Shown: piece after piece, positions 17,162 through 25,790 of the stretch
Position numbering within the stretch: the stretch's first letter is position 1
Layout of the letters: the number at the start of each line of letters is the position of its first letter
Assembly: GCA_049841315.1 (NCBI GenBank)
Contig: JASGDB010000014.1
Location: 10,588-74,587, forward strand
From: JASGDB01 sp049841315
GTDB taxonomy: Bacteria; Bacteroidota; Bacteroidia; Flavobacteriales; Weeksellaceae
Direction: 5' to 3'
Length of the DNA stretch: 64,000 nucleotides
Position numbers and translations under genes: made by a program
The notes under the pieces: model-generated
The model's database searches: none
Told to the model about the DNA's origin: nothing
The model's input: the letters and a program-made list of their open reading frames with translations, nothing else

Positions 17162-18154
17162 ATGAAACTAAATTTTACATTAAAAGAACTCCGCCTCAGA
17201 GAAACTTTTTCCATTGCCTACGGAAATTACGACCAGCGAAATTCTCTTTTGGTTTCGCTTTCGTATCTTGATAAAACGGGATTCGGGGAATGTGTGGAAA
17301 TCAATTATTATGGAATCAATTTGCAGGATTTTGTTTTAAAATTAAAAGAAATTCAGTCTGAAATTGAAAATCATTCCATTGTTTCTCCGCAGGATTTTTT
17401 TTCTTTTTTAAATACTAAAAATCTCCACCCGTTTTTGCTTTCGGCGTTGGATTGTGCCTATTGGGATTTGTTCGGAAAACTGGAAAATAAAAATTTTGCA
17501 GAACTCAATCATTTGCAAACGAAAAATTTAGTTGAAAGTTCGTTCACGATTTCTATCGCTGATGTTGATGAACAAATCCGAAAAATGGAACAAAGCAGTT
17601 GGAACAAATTCAAAGTAAAATGCAACGGTTTTAATAAAGAAAATTTCCGGAAATTAATCCAAACCGAAATTCCGGTTTCTTTGGATGCTAATGCGAGTTT
17701 TACAGAAGAAGACTGCGTTTGGATTCAGGAAAATGTGCAGTCGAAAAATATTCTCTACTTTGAACAGCCTTTGGAAATCGGGAATTATCAGGTTTTAAAT
17801 AAAAATGGTTTTGCCAATTTTATGGCAGATGAAGATTTGCAGGATATTTCGTATTTGGAAAAATTACAACCTCATTATCAAAGCATTAACATCAAATTAA
17901 TGAAATGCGGAGGACTCACTCCTGCGCTGGAACTCATTGCAAAAGCAAAGCAGATGAACTACAAAATTATGCTCGGCTGTATGACGGAATCTTCCGTAGG
18001 AATTTCCGCAGGCTGCGCATTGGCAGGTTTGCTGGATTTTGCAGATTTGGACGGAGCCAACCTCATTTCCAACGACTTTGCAAAAGGAAGTTTCGTAGAA
18101 AACGGAAAAATCATCCTCTCCGAAAAAGCAGGTTTGGGGATTTCTTTGGTTTAA
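17162..18154 (+). CDS. Enolase-superfamily dipeptide epimerase
   Basis: 330 residues from ATG 17162; a GTG at 17117 would add 15 residues lying partly on the leader repeat. Catalytic layout of the muconate-lactonizing/AE-epimerase subgroup: KxK in KFKVKCN (about K151/K153), metal ligands in SLDANASF (D175), YFEQPLE (E201) and MADED (D223), second base Lys in INIKLMKCGG (K245), and the final MLGCMTESSVG. Most relatives epimerise L-Ala-D/L-Glu from peptidoglycan turnover, but specificity is not fixed by these residues. Convergent with the cytochrome gene, stops 1 nt apart. Confidence 0.9.
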   Translation: MKLNFTLKELRLRETFSIAYGNYDQRNSLLVSLSYLDKTGFGECVEINYYGINLQDFVLKLKEIQSEIENHSIVSPQDFFSFLNTKNLHPFLLSALDCAYWDLFGKLENKNFAELNHLQTKNLVESSFTISIADVDEQIRKMEQSSWNKFKVKCNGFNKENFRKLIQTEIPVSLDANASFTEEDCVWIQENVQSKNILYFEQPLEIGNYQVLNKNGFANFMADEDLQDISYLEKLQPHYQSINIKLMKCGGLTPALELIAKAKQMNYKIMLGCMTESSVGISAGCALAGLLDFADLDGANLISNDFAKGSFVENGKIILSEKAGLGISLV

Positions 18155-18155
18155 A

Positions 18156-18440
18156 TTATTTCTTCACAGAAACCACATAATCATACACCAGCTGATGCTG
18201 TTCGTCAGTCAATTTTGCTTTCGGAGCCATGGCATTCATGATTCCGACCCATTCCACAGAAGTAAATTTTGTCGGGTCATACAAATCATGACATTTTCCG
18301 CAGGAATTTTCGTAAATCGTTTTTCCCTGAGCCAGCATTTCTTCTGTAATTACACTTGTTTCCGCAACAGGAACAGCTTTTGGACTGCATGATGTGAAAA
18401 GTACAACAGCAAAAGCAGACAGAACAATAACTCTTTTCAT
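18156..18440 (-). CDS. Small c-type cytochrome lipoprotein
   Basis: 94 residues. Lipobox Cys about residue 18 (VVLFTSC), one haem site CGKCH at 47-51 and downstream Met residues (near 68 and 71) that may supply the axial ligand. Likely anchored in a membrane and facing the periplasm, acting as a mobile electron carrier. No oxidase gene is adjacent, so the partner is unknown. Confidence 0.88.
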   Translation of the reverse strand: MKRVIVLSAFAVVLFTSCSPKAVPVAETSVITEEMLAQGKTIYENSCGKCHDLYDPTKFTSVEWVGIMNAMAPKAKLTDEQHQLVYDYVVSVKK

Positions 18441-18533
18441 TTTTATCAGATTAGGTTCTGAACAAAAATAAAGAATTTATTTAACTCCAAACTTAGAACC
18501 TTAAACTTTAAACAAAAAATCAGTATTTTTGAA

Positions 18534-19511
18534 ATGATGAAATTTTCAACCGAAGAACTGCTGAACGGAATCCGCTCCGGAGACAAAAGACTGCTGTCCA
18601 AAGCCATCACACTGATTGAAAGCAAAAAGCCTGAACACCGCGAACAGGCGGAAGAACTGCTGAAACTCGTGATGCCTTACAGCGGTAATTCTGTGCGAGT
18701 CGGGATTACGGGAGTTCCGGGAGCAGGAAAATCAACGTTCATCGAAAGTTTCGGACGAATCGCCATTCAGAAAGGGAAAAAAGTGGCTGTTCTGGCTATT
18801 GACCCAAGCTCATCACTGAATAAAGGCTCTATTTTAGGCGACAAAACCAGAATGGAAGAACTGGCGAAAGAAGAAAACGCTTTTATCCGCCCTTCCCCGA
18901 GTTCGGGATTTCTCGGCGGAGTTGCCAATACGACTTTTGAAACCATGCTTTTGTGCGAAGCAGCCGGCTATGATTATATCCTTATCGAAACCGTCGGAGT
19001 AGGGCAGAGCGAGGTTTTGGTTGCCGATATTTCGGATGTTTTTCTGTTTATAAAAATCATCGGCGGAGGAGATGAGCTTCAGGGAATCAAACGCGGAATT
19101 ATGGAAATGGTCGATATTATTTTCATTAATAAAGTGGAGGAAGACAATCTCCAGAAAGCCAAAAATACCAAACTCGAACTGAAACGGGCATTGCATTTTA
19201 TTCCGCCAAAGGAAAAAGACTGGACGATTCCCGTTCTGCTCGGCTCAGCTTTGAAAAATACGGGATTGGATGAAGTTTACGATACTATTTCGGATTTCAT
19301 CAATTTGAAAAAGAAGTCGGGGAGATTTAGAGAAGTGAGAAAACAGCAGGCGGAAAAACGCTTTGATTACTGGGTTCAGGAATATATTTTACAGAAAACC
19401 CGAAGCAGTTCCGCAGATATTTCTTATGATGAATTCAAAAAAAATGCTTCCGAACAGAAATCCAATCCGAGTTCGGAAGCAAAGAAATTTGTAGACCGTT
19501 TATTTTCCTGA
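18534..19511 (+). CDS. meaB: MeaB-type GTPase, methylmalonyl-CoA mutase chaperone
   Basis: 325-residue G3E P-loop GTPase (ArgK/MeaB family) that gates cofactor loading and protects the B12 mutase. Walker A GVPGAGKS at 60-67, switch region ETVGVGQSE near 152-160, and INKVEED near 198-204 in place of the usual NKxD: the base-specificity Asp is Glu (E202). The C-terminal dimerisation arm is present. A TATTTTTG box (18524-18531) ends 2 nt before the first of two ATGs, so translation may start on a nearly leaderless message, perhaps at the second ATG (18537). The partner mutase is encoded 5 kb upstream. Confidence 0.93.
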   Translation: MMKFSTEELLNGIRSGDKRLLSKAITLIESKKPEHREQAEELLKLVMPYSGNSVRVGITGVPGAGKSTFIESFGRIAIQKGKKVAVLAIDPSSSLNKGSILGDKTRMEELAKEENAFIRPSPSSGFLGGVANTTFETMLLCEAAGYDYILIETVGVGQSEVLVADISDVFLFIKIIGGGDELQGIKRGIMEMVDIIFINKVEEDNLQKAKNTKLELKRALHFIPPKEKDWTIPVLLGSALKNTGLDEVYDTISDFINLKKKSGRFREVRKQQAEKRFDYWVQEYILQKTRSSSADISYDEFKKNASEQKSNPSSEAKKFVDRLFS

Positions 19512-20048
19512 TGTAGGATTTTTGGTTTCCGTAACATAGCCGTCGTACGAAATCGCCTGCCTGTCGTTGCTGTTGATGGAAACAAAGGCTTTTCCTCCCG
19601 GGAAAACCTCCAGAAACAGTTGCTGTACGCGGCTCACATCACCAAAAGTAAAAATCCACACACTTTTTTTGTTATTACTTTTAGAGGTATCTATTCGGAA
19701 TTTTTCTGAAGTAAAATCATAAGAACTGCCTTTCGGGTCCATGCTTGCGGTATACATTCTTCCGAAATACGGCAGGCGTACACTTACTTTTTCGGGACTT
19801 ACCTCCATCGTGTAGCCGGAATCGAGATTCAAAACCCGTGAAGCACCGCCTCCGGAAGGGAAAGTGGTGTTGAGGACATTAATAACATCCATATTAGAAG
19901 GATTGGCGCGCTCTGCAACGAAAGTAAAAGTTCCGCTTTCCAGAAGTGCTTTGGTCTGGGTTGGTTCCTGATATATTTTATTGCTGCTGCAGGAAGAAAA
20001 AACGAACAGCAGGACAGTGAAAATGCTTAATGAAATTATCTTTTTCAT
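19500..20048 (-). CDS. DUF4251 lipoprotein
   Basis: 182 residues, lipobox Cys20 (FVFSSCSSN), then a DUF4251 beta-rich domain (GTFTFVAERANP, SVRLPYFGRMY, FTSEKF). The family is restricted largely to Bacteroidota and has no known function. The gene is convergent with meaB and their 3' ends overlap by 12 bp. Confidence 0.85.
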   Translation of the reverse strand: MKKIISLSIFTVLLFVFSSCSSNKIYQEPTQTKALLESGTFTFVAERANPSNMDVINVLNTTFPSGGGASRVLNLDSGYTMEVSPEKVSVRLPYFGRMYTASMDPKGSSYDFTSEKFRIDTSKSNNKKSVWIFTFGDVSRVQQLFLEVFPGGKAFVSINSNDRQAISYDGYVTETKNPTSGK

Positions 20049-20175
20049 GATGGTTCTTTTTTATAGTTTGAAAGTTATCAAAATTTATGCAAATGTGTGT
20101 CTAAAGTTTTGTTAAATTTGAGCCAACATTGGAATAATAATTGTTAACTCATTTTCACAAATAAATATCTGAACT

Positions 20176-20982
20176 ATGAAATTATACAAAATTTTGGGAG
20201 TTGGAGCGGTATCGGCACTATTGTTTGCATGTACCACCAATCCTATCACAGGAAGGAAATCTATACAGATTGCCAACAATCAGGAACTTTCAACGATGGC
20301 TGTACAGCAGTATAAGCAGACCCTTACCCAATCAAAAGTGGTTACCGGAACTTCGCAGGCAACATCCGTAAAAAATGTGGGATTAAGAATTAAAAATGCC
20401 GCAGAAAATTATTACAAAAATATCGGAAGAACCTCGGATTTAGCAAACTATCAGTGGGAATTCAATCTTATTGATGATGCGCAGGTGAACGCATGGTGTA
20501 TGCCGGGCGGGAAAGTTGCGGTTTACACAGGAATTCTACCCGTTACGAAAGACGATACGGGTTTGGCGGTTGTAATGGGACATGAAGTTTCCCACGCATT
20601 GGCAGGACACGGAAACGAAAGAATTTCCCAGCAGATGATGGCACAGTACGGAGGAGCAATTCTGGGAAGTACGATTTCCAGTGCACAGTGGCAGCAGATT
20701 TTCCAGCAGGCGTATCCTATTGGGGCGCAGGTAGCGCTCTTGAAATATGGAAGAAATCAGGAGCTGGAAGCTGATGAAATGGGACTTTATCTGATGGCAA
20801 TGGCAGGATACGACCCAAGACAGGCACAGCCGTTCTGGCAGAGAATGGAAGCGACATCTTCAGGAAGCGGAACTCCGGAATTCCTTTCCACTCACCCGAG
20901 CCCTGAAAACAGATGTGCGGATATTGAAAAACATCTTCCGAAAGCATTGGAATATTACAAAGCCGCCGGAGGAAAACTCTAA
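20176..20982 (+). CDS. M48-family metalloprotease lipoprotein
   Basis: 268 residues, lipobox Cys19 (LLFACT), and zinc site HEVSH at 136-140 with the third ligand Glu198 in QELEADEMG. It resembles LoiP/BepA-like periplasmic proteases, which act on outer-membrane or misfolded proteins. It lacks the TPR tail of BepA. Followed after 69 nt by a small membrane protein gene on the same strand. Confidence 0.9.
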   Translation: MKLYKILGVGAVSALLFACTTNPITGRKSIQIANNQELSTMAVQQYKQTLTQSKVVTGTSQATSVKNVGLRIKNAAENYYKNIGRTSDLANYQWEFNLIDDAQVNAWCMPGGKVAVYTGILPVTKDDTGLAVVMGHEVSHALAGHGNERISQQMMAQYGGAILGSTISSAQWQQIFQQAYPIGAQVALLKYGRNQELEADEMGLYLMAMAGYDPRQAQPFWQRMEATSSGSGTPEFLSTHPSPENRCADIEKHLPKALEYYKAAGGKL

Positions 20983-21051
20983 TTTAAAACTAAATCATAC
21001 AGCTTCCCGAATTTTTCATACATTTGGGAAGTTTTTAATATCCATATTCTT

Positions 21052-21372
21052 ATGAGAAGTTTGACATTAATAGGATTTATCTGCATCGGTATTGCCGCTG
21101 TTTTGTTTTATTTCAATCCGAATTTTAAGTTTATTAACCTTTTTGAACCGACTACTTTGATGGGAATTCTTGCGGGAATTGGTCTTGGGCTGCTTCTCGG
21201 AAGCATCGTAGGATATATCAGTAAAGGTTCGGCAATCAGGGAAGAACAAAAAAGAAAAGAAATGAAGCAGCTGCAAAAGGAAAAACAGGAATTAGAAAAG
21301 CAGGCGGCAGAGCTGGCAAAACTGAAAAGTGAAGCCGAACAGCATATAACAACAGAAAATCCTCAGAATTAA
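21052..21372 (+). CDS. Small membrane protein with coiled-coil tail
   Basis: 106 residues: two transmembrane helices (about 5-20 and 35-60, the second Gly-rich), then a charged coiled-coil (about 68-98, EEQKRKEMKQLQKEKQELEK) and a short polar tail. No family is recognised. Probably in one transcript with the M48 protease gene and closed by the hairpin at 21358. Confidence 0.6.
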   Translation: MRSLTLIGFICIGIAAVLFYFNPNFKFINLFEPTTLMGILAGIGLGLLLGSIVGYISKGSAIREEQKRKEMKQLQKEKQELEKQAAELAKLKSEAEQHITTENPQN

Positions 21373-21383
21373 TTCTAAGGATT
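21358..21383. terminator. Terminator hairpin
   Basis: AATCCTCAGAATT / AATTCTAAGGATT followed by TTTTTATTT. The stop codon of the small membrane protein lies inside the hairpin; the next gene is convergent. Confidence 0.82.
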
Positions 21384-21410
21384 TTTTATTTCGGTTTAAT
21401 GCGATGATTT

Positions 21411-22034
21411 CTAAAACTCATAGCCGAGACCAAGGATGAAGAAACTCGGTCTGTTGTCGTATCTAATTGTATTATCTTCTCCGACAGTTGTATCAATGTA
21501 TTCGCGTTCGTCTTCGTTGAAAGCACCTTCATAGCGGGCAGTAATAATCAGTTTGCTGATTTTAGCCTGAGCCCCGAACTGATAGCCGACTGTAAATTCC
21601 TTACCGGCTTTTTCCTGAAATTCACCGAAAGTAGTTTCGGAATTCACATTGAAGCTGGCAACCGGCCCGGCGTAAATTCCTAAATTTTTCCCGGCTACAT
21701 TAAGTCCTAACAGTACAGGAACGTCAATCCTGCTTGTTTTGGCTTCCAGTTCCGTTTTTGATTCTGCTTCAACAACGGTATTTTTAAAATTGGTGTAATA
21801 GATTTCCGGCATTATAAAAAAAGAGGTCGGAGTATCAAATTTAAAGGAAAATCCGGCGTTGAAGCCCGTGCTGTTTTCTCCTTTCGTTTCGTAAGCTGTC
21901 GTAGCCGCATCTTTCAGGTTTTTCCATGAAGCGGAACTTGTAGGAATCAGTAAATTCGCTTTTCCGGCAAACGAAACCTGTGAAAAACCTAATGCTGATA
22001 TGCCAATAAACAGTGTGCTAAGAATTCTTTTCAT
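21411..22034 (-). CDS. Outer-membrane beta-barrel protein
   Basis: About 207 residues from ATG 22034, where a signal peptide (MKRILSTLFIGISALGFSQ) begins; an upstream in-frame ATG would only extend into the preceding gene. The mature part is beta-rich with alternating strands, similar to the PorT/OMP_b-brl_2 eight-stranded family, and ends with a Phe (ILGLGYEF). Its start overlaps the end of the ATPase gene by 17 bp, so it is the third gene of an operon with the MlaFE-like pair and could be an envelope partner of that transporter, which is inference. Confidence 0.75.
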   Translation of the reverse strand: MKRILSTLFIGISALGFSQVSFAGKANLLIPTSSASWKNLKDAATTAYETKGENSTGFNAGFSFKFDTPTSFFIMPEIYYTNFKNTVVEAESKTELEAKTSRIDVPVLLGLNVAGKNLGIYAGPVASFNVNSETTFGEFQEKAGKEFTVGYQFGAQAKISKLIITARYEGAFNEDEREYIDTTVGEDNTIRYDNRPSFFILGLGYEF

Positions 22035-22836
22035 TTTCTGAAGGTTTAGTGATGATGTTTTCGATTGAGGTCTTGTTGTTGTCAAGGAGATATTCTCTCA
22101 GTTCCTTGAACAACTCTGAAGAATAAACGAAATCAATAAGGTTTTTATTGCCTGCTGTGATGAGGATGTCCTTGTTTCCTTCCCACTCTTTCACGCCTTT
22201 GCGCAGGTAAACGATTTTCTCGCCGATGGTCATTACCGAGTTCATATCGTGCGTGTTGATAATCGTCGTCGTATTATATTCTTTCGTGATTTCCACGAGA
22301 AGGTCGTCAATCACATTGGAAGTATAAGGGTCGAGCCCGGAGTTCGGTTCATCGCAGAACAGGTATTTCGGGTTGTTGACAATCGCTCTTGCAATCGCCA
22401 CCCTTTTCTGCATTCCTCCTGAAATTTCGGAGGGAAATTTTTTATTGGCCTTGTCTAAATGAACACGCCCGATGACTTCAAAAACTCTTCTTTTCTTTTC
22501 ACGGAAGGTAAGATTGGAAAACATATCCAAAGGAAAAGAAATGTTTTCTTCCACCGTAAGGGAATCAAAAAGCGCACTTCCCTGAAAAACCGTTCCGATT
22601 TCCGAGCGCAGCTGTTGCTTGTCATTCGGAGTCATGAGAGTGATATCCCTTCCGTCAAAAAGGATTGTTCCCGATGTAGGTTCATATACATTCAGCAGGG
22701 ATTTCAGGAATACGGTTTTCCCCGAACCGCTCTGCCCGATGATGAGGTTCACTTTTCCGGTATCAAAAGTGGTGGAAATGCCTTTCAGGATTTCGTTTCC
22801 GTCAAAGCTCTTTTTAAGTTCTTTTACTTCAATCAT
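22018..22836 (-). CDS. MlaF-like ABC transporter ATPase
   Basis: 272 residues with Walker A GQSGSGKT at 34-41, signature SGGMQKRVAIARA, Walker B YLFCDEPNSGLDP and H-loop NTHD. This is the ATPase of an Mla-type phospholipid or retrograde lipid transporter. Its ATG overlaps the permease stop codon by 1 nt, so translation is coupled. An MCE/MlaD substrate-binding protein is encoded apart, at 37844. Confidence 0.93.
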   Translation of the reverse strand: MIEVKELKKSFDGNEILKGISTTFDTGKVNLIIGQSGSGKTVFLKSLLNVYEPTSGTILFDGRDITLMTPNDKQQLRSEIGTVFQGSALFDSLTVEENISFPLDMFSNLTFREKKRRVFEVIGRVHLDKANKKFPSEISGGMQKRVAIARAIVNNPKYLFCDEPNSGLDPYTSNVIDDLLVEITKEYNTTTIINTHDMNSVMTIGEKIVYLRKGVKEWEGNKDILITAGNKNLIDFVYSSELFKELREYLLDNNKTSIENIITKPSENEKNS

Positions 22837-23588
22837 CAGCTGAGGAGCATTTGGGTTAAAAATAATTCAGAAATAATGATGAACACCATTGTCCACACCA
22901 CCGCCTGCGTGCTTGCCCGTCCTACTTCCAGCGAACCTCCTTTCACATAATATCCGAAATAGGAAGGCACGGTAGCAATGATAAAGGCAAAAACCAAAGT
23001 CTTGATAAAAGCATAATAAATAAAGAGATTCGGCATATACATCTGGATTCCGGTGGTGAACTCTGCGGAAGTCCAGTTTCCGGTAAATTCTCCGGCAAGA
23101 TACGCCCCGAAAATCCCCACGCAGATACTGATGGCAATCAATAAAGGATTGAAAAATACACAGGCAATGATTTTCGGAAAAATAAGAAAATTGGCGGAGT
23201 TCACTCCCATGATGTCGAGTGCGTCAATCTGTTCGGAAACCCTCATTGTTCCGATGCTTGAGGCGATATAAGAGCCTACTTTTCCGGCAAGGACAAGGCT
23301 GATAATCGTTGGCGAAAATTCCAGAATCAATACCACTTTTGTAGCGTATCCCACAAACGCATTCGGAATCGGGAAGCTCGAAGCATCGAAGTTATTGTAC
23401 ATCTGTATCGCAACCACTGCTCCTACAAAAATGGAAGTAAAAGTAACCAGCCCGAATGAGTTCACGCCCAAGTCATAGATTTCTCGCATTAAATCCTTCA
23501 TGAACACTCTCATTTTCTGAGGAGATTTCAAAGAATCGCCTACCAGAAGAATATAAGAGCCGATATGTTCAAAAAATTTTTTTAGCAT
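22836..23588 (-). CDS. MlaE-family permease
   Basis: 250 residues with the MlaE fold: an amphipathic N-terminus, about five membrane helices, and the conserved TSIFVGAVVAIQMYNNF and ALDIMGVNSANFLIFPK segments. Forms the membrane part of the lipid ABC transporter with the adjoining ATPase. First gene of the three-gene operon. Confidence 0.93.
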   Translation of the reverse strand: MLKKFFEHIGSYILLVGDSLKSPQKMRVFMKDLMREIYDLGVNSFGLVTFTSIFVGAVVAIQMYNNFDASSFPIPNAFVGYATKVVLILEFSPTIISLVLAGKVGSYIASSIGTMRVSEQIDALDIMGVNSANFLIFPKIIACVFFNPLLIAISICVGIFGAYLAGEFTGNWTSAEFTTGIQMYMPNLFIYYAFIKTLVFAFIIATVPSYFGYYVKGGSLEVGRASTQAVVWTMVFIIISELFLTQMLLS

Positions 23589-23668
23589 GATGCGAAATTA
23601 CAGTTTTAATTTTTGACAGTGAAATTTAACGGAATAAATGTATTTCGTAACCGTTCCGCACCTCGTCT

Positions 23669-25045
23669 TCAATTTGCATTTTTATCTCCTTTGAATACGA
23701 GAAACAGTGTTTTCAGGATAATCACCATATCCAGCACGAAGCTCCAGTTTTTCACGTAGAAAGTGTCGGCAAGAACCCTTTTCTGCATTTCAATCTGCAT
23801 ATCATCACCGCTGTCTCCGCGTAATCCGTTTACTTGCGCCAGCCCTGTAATTCCGGGTTTTACGTGGCTTCTTACGGAATATCTTCCGATTTTTAATTTA
23901 TAATAATCGTCTACCAGAAGCATGTGCGGTCTCGGTCCTACGGCGGACATATCTCCCAAAAGTACATTAATGAACTGGGGCATTTCATCGAGACTTGTTT
24001 TGCGAAGAAATTTTCCGATTCGGGTGATGCGGGAATCGTTCTTTTCCGTAGTTTTGGAGGAAGAATTTCCGTTGGCGTACATGGTTCTGAATTTCAAACA
24101 ATTAAAAATTTCGTCATGAAAGCCGTATCGTTTTTGAACAAAAAATACCGAACCTTTACTGTCTAATTTAATCAATAAAGCAATCAGCGGAAACAGCCAT
24201 GAACAGATGAAAACCAACACAATTACGGAAAAAAGAATATCAAATGTTCTTTTAATGATAAAATTGGTGAGATAATCCAGCGGAAATTTTGTTTGCGAAA
24301 GCACCGGCTGTGTTTCAATATAGGTAAGGTCGTAGCGGAAAAAATTATTCTGTACGATGTTGGGAATCAGGGAAATCCTTATTTTATGATTTTCTGCTTC
24401 ACGGAAAAGCTGTTTTTCAAAATCGTGTTCCATTTCGGAATATTCTGAAGGAAGGTACACGGTGTGAATCCCGTAGGTTTCCCAGAACTCTACTAATTCC
24501 CCGATTTTATAGCCCCTGTTTTCAGGATAATCGAAAATTTTAAAACCATAATCTTTTCTTTGGGCAAGGATGTTTTTCAGTACTTCTGATGAAGAATTTT
24601 CCGAGAGAAACATCACATTTCTGTGGTTGTATCCTCTTGCCCTTATGTATTTCAGAAAATAAAAGACAAATGATTTTACGATGAAAAGTGCGATGAATAA
24701 AGCTCCGGCAATAAAAAAACGGTCTTGTTTCAGCAATTCGTGGTCGCTTACTTTTGCAATCAGAATCACGCCCAAAATAAAGATGATAATGTGCGTAATC
24801 AGCCTTTCGAGATACAAAGTATAGGTGAGATTTCGGGGAATGCTGTACAGTTTCGTGCGCCCGCTGAGCAAAACCCAGAACAGAATGAAAATAATAATGA
24901 GAACCCAATTCTGCTCCCGAATCATTTCTTCCAACCGGAAATCTCTGTTTCTCAGGAAAAAATAAATAAAAACCGCTGTAATGATTACAACGTCTGCAAA
25001 AATGAAAAAACTCTTTAAATATCTTGAATACCGTATTCTCTGCAT
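23669..25045 (-). CDS. Polyprenyl-phosphate sugar phosphotransferase (WcaJ/WbaP-like)
   Basis: 458 residues. Four N-terminal transmembrane helices, a CoA-binding-like middle domain, a fifth membrane helix (about 270-300) and the C-terminal bacterial sugar transferase domain (FVQKRYGFHDEIFNCLKFRTM, RKTSLDEMPQFINVLLGDM, GPRP, VKPGITGLAQVNG). It loads the first sugar phosphate on undecaprenyl phosphate for surface polysaccharide. It stands alone; other glycan genes in the window lie at 42337-47205. Confidence 0.92.
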   Translation of the reverse strand: MQRIRYSRYLKSFFIFADVVIITAVFIYFFLRNRDFRLEEMIREQNWVLIIIFILFWVLLSGRTKLYSIPRNLTYTLYLERLITHIIIFILGVILIAKVSDHELLKQDRFFIAGALFIALFIVKSFVFYFLKYIRARGYNHRNVMFLSENSSSEVLKNILAQRKDYGFKIFDYPENRGYKIGELVEFWETYGIHTVYLPSEYSEMEHDFEKQLFREAENHKIRISLIPNIVQNNFFRYDLTYIETQPVLSQTKFPLDYLTNFIIKRTFDILFSVIVLVFICSWLFPLIALLIKLDSKGSVFFVQKRYGFHDEIFNCLKFRTMYANGNSSSKTTEKNDSRITRIGKFLRKTSLDEMPQFINVLLGDMSAVGPRPHMLLVDDYYKLKIGRYSVRSHVKPGITGLAQVNGLRGDSGDDMQIEMQKRVLADTFYVKNWSFVLDMVIILKTLFLVFKGDKNAN

Positions 25046-25079
25046 GTTTCCTTTTCAGTGAGGTAAATGTACTACAAAT

Positions 25080-25712
25080 TTACGGAATATTCAGATATTT
25101 ATGCGTTTGTATTGAAGAACGCCATCTCGGGTTTTCCAAAATAAAATCCGTGATTTTCGGATAATTTTCCTCGCGCTTGCTCCATTCCGATTGCAAATAA
25201 AGTTCGCAGTTTTCGCCTACTTTTTCCGCTTGTTGTTGCGCAAATGTAAAATCGTGATTGTTGAAAATAATGACTTTCAGTTCGTTGGCTTTTGCATAAA
25301 TTTCCTCTTTCGGAAGTCCGGTTTTTTTCGGCGAAAGCGTAATCCAGTCCAGAATCCCGCTCATCGGATATGCTCCCGAAGTTTCAATATGAATGGTGCA
25401 GCCGAGTTCTTTTAATTTTTTGGTCAAAATTTCAAGATTCCACATCAATGGTTCGCCGCCTGTCAGAACAATGGTTTTGCAGTATTTTGCGGCGGTTTCG
25501 GCAATTTCTTCAGCATTCATCAACGGATGAATTTCGGGATTCCAACTTTCCTTCACATCGCACCAATGACAGCCGACATCGCAACCGCCCAATCTGATGA
25601 AATACGCCGCTTTTCCGGCGTGAAATCCTTCACCCTGAATTGTGTAAAAATGCTCCATCACGGGAAGCATTTTCCCTTCATTTAATAAAATATTTTCTTC
25701 TTCTTTGGTCAT
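25080..25712 (-). CDS. queE: 7-carboxy-7-deazaguanine synthase
   Basis: 210-residue radical SAM enzyme of the preQ0/queuosine pathway, converting 6-carboxytetrahydropterin to 7-carboxy-7-deazaguanine. Key parts are TIQGEGFHAGKAAYFIRLGGC and the cluster motif CDVGCHWC (Cys 44, 48, 51), a CxxxCxxC, then TGGEPLM and the SPKKTGLP segment. No queC/D/F is adjacent. Confidence 0.95.
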   Translation of the reverse strand: MTKEEENILLNEGKMLPVMEHFYTIQGEGFHAGKAAYFIRLGGCDVGCHWCDVKESWNPEIHPLMNAEEIAETAAKYCKTIVLTGGEPLMWNLEILTKKLKELGCTIHIETSGAYPMSGILDWITLSPKKTGLPKEEIYAKANELKVIIFNNHDFTFAQQQAEKVGENCELYLQSEWSKREENYPKITDFILENPRWRSSIQTHKYLNIP

Positions 25713-25790
25713 TTTATAGTGCTTATCGCTATTGGCTTTCGGTCTTTATCTTTAATTGAATTTTTTTCAGAACAATTACTTATTTTGTTT

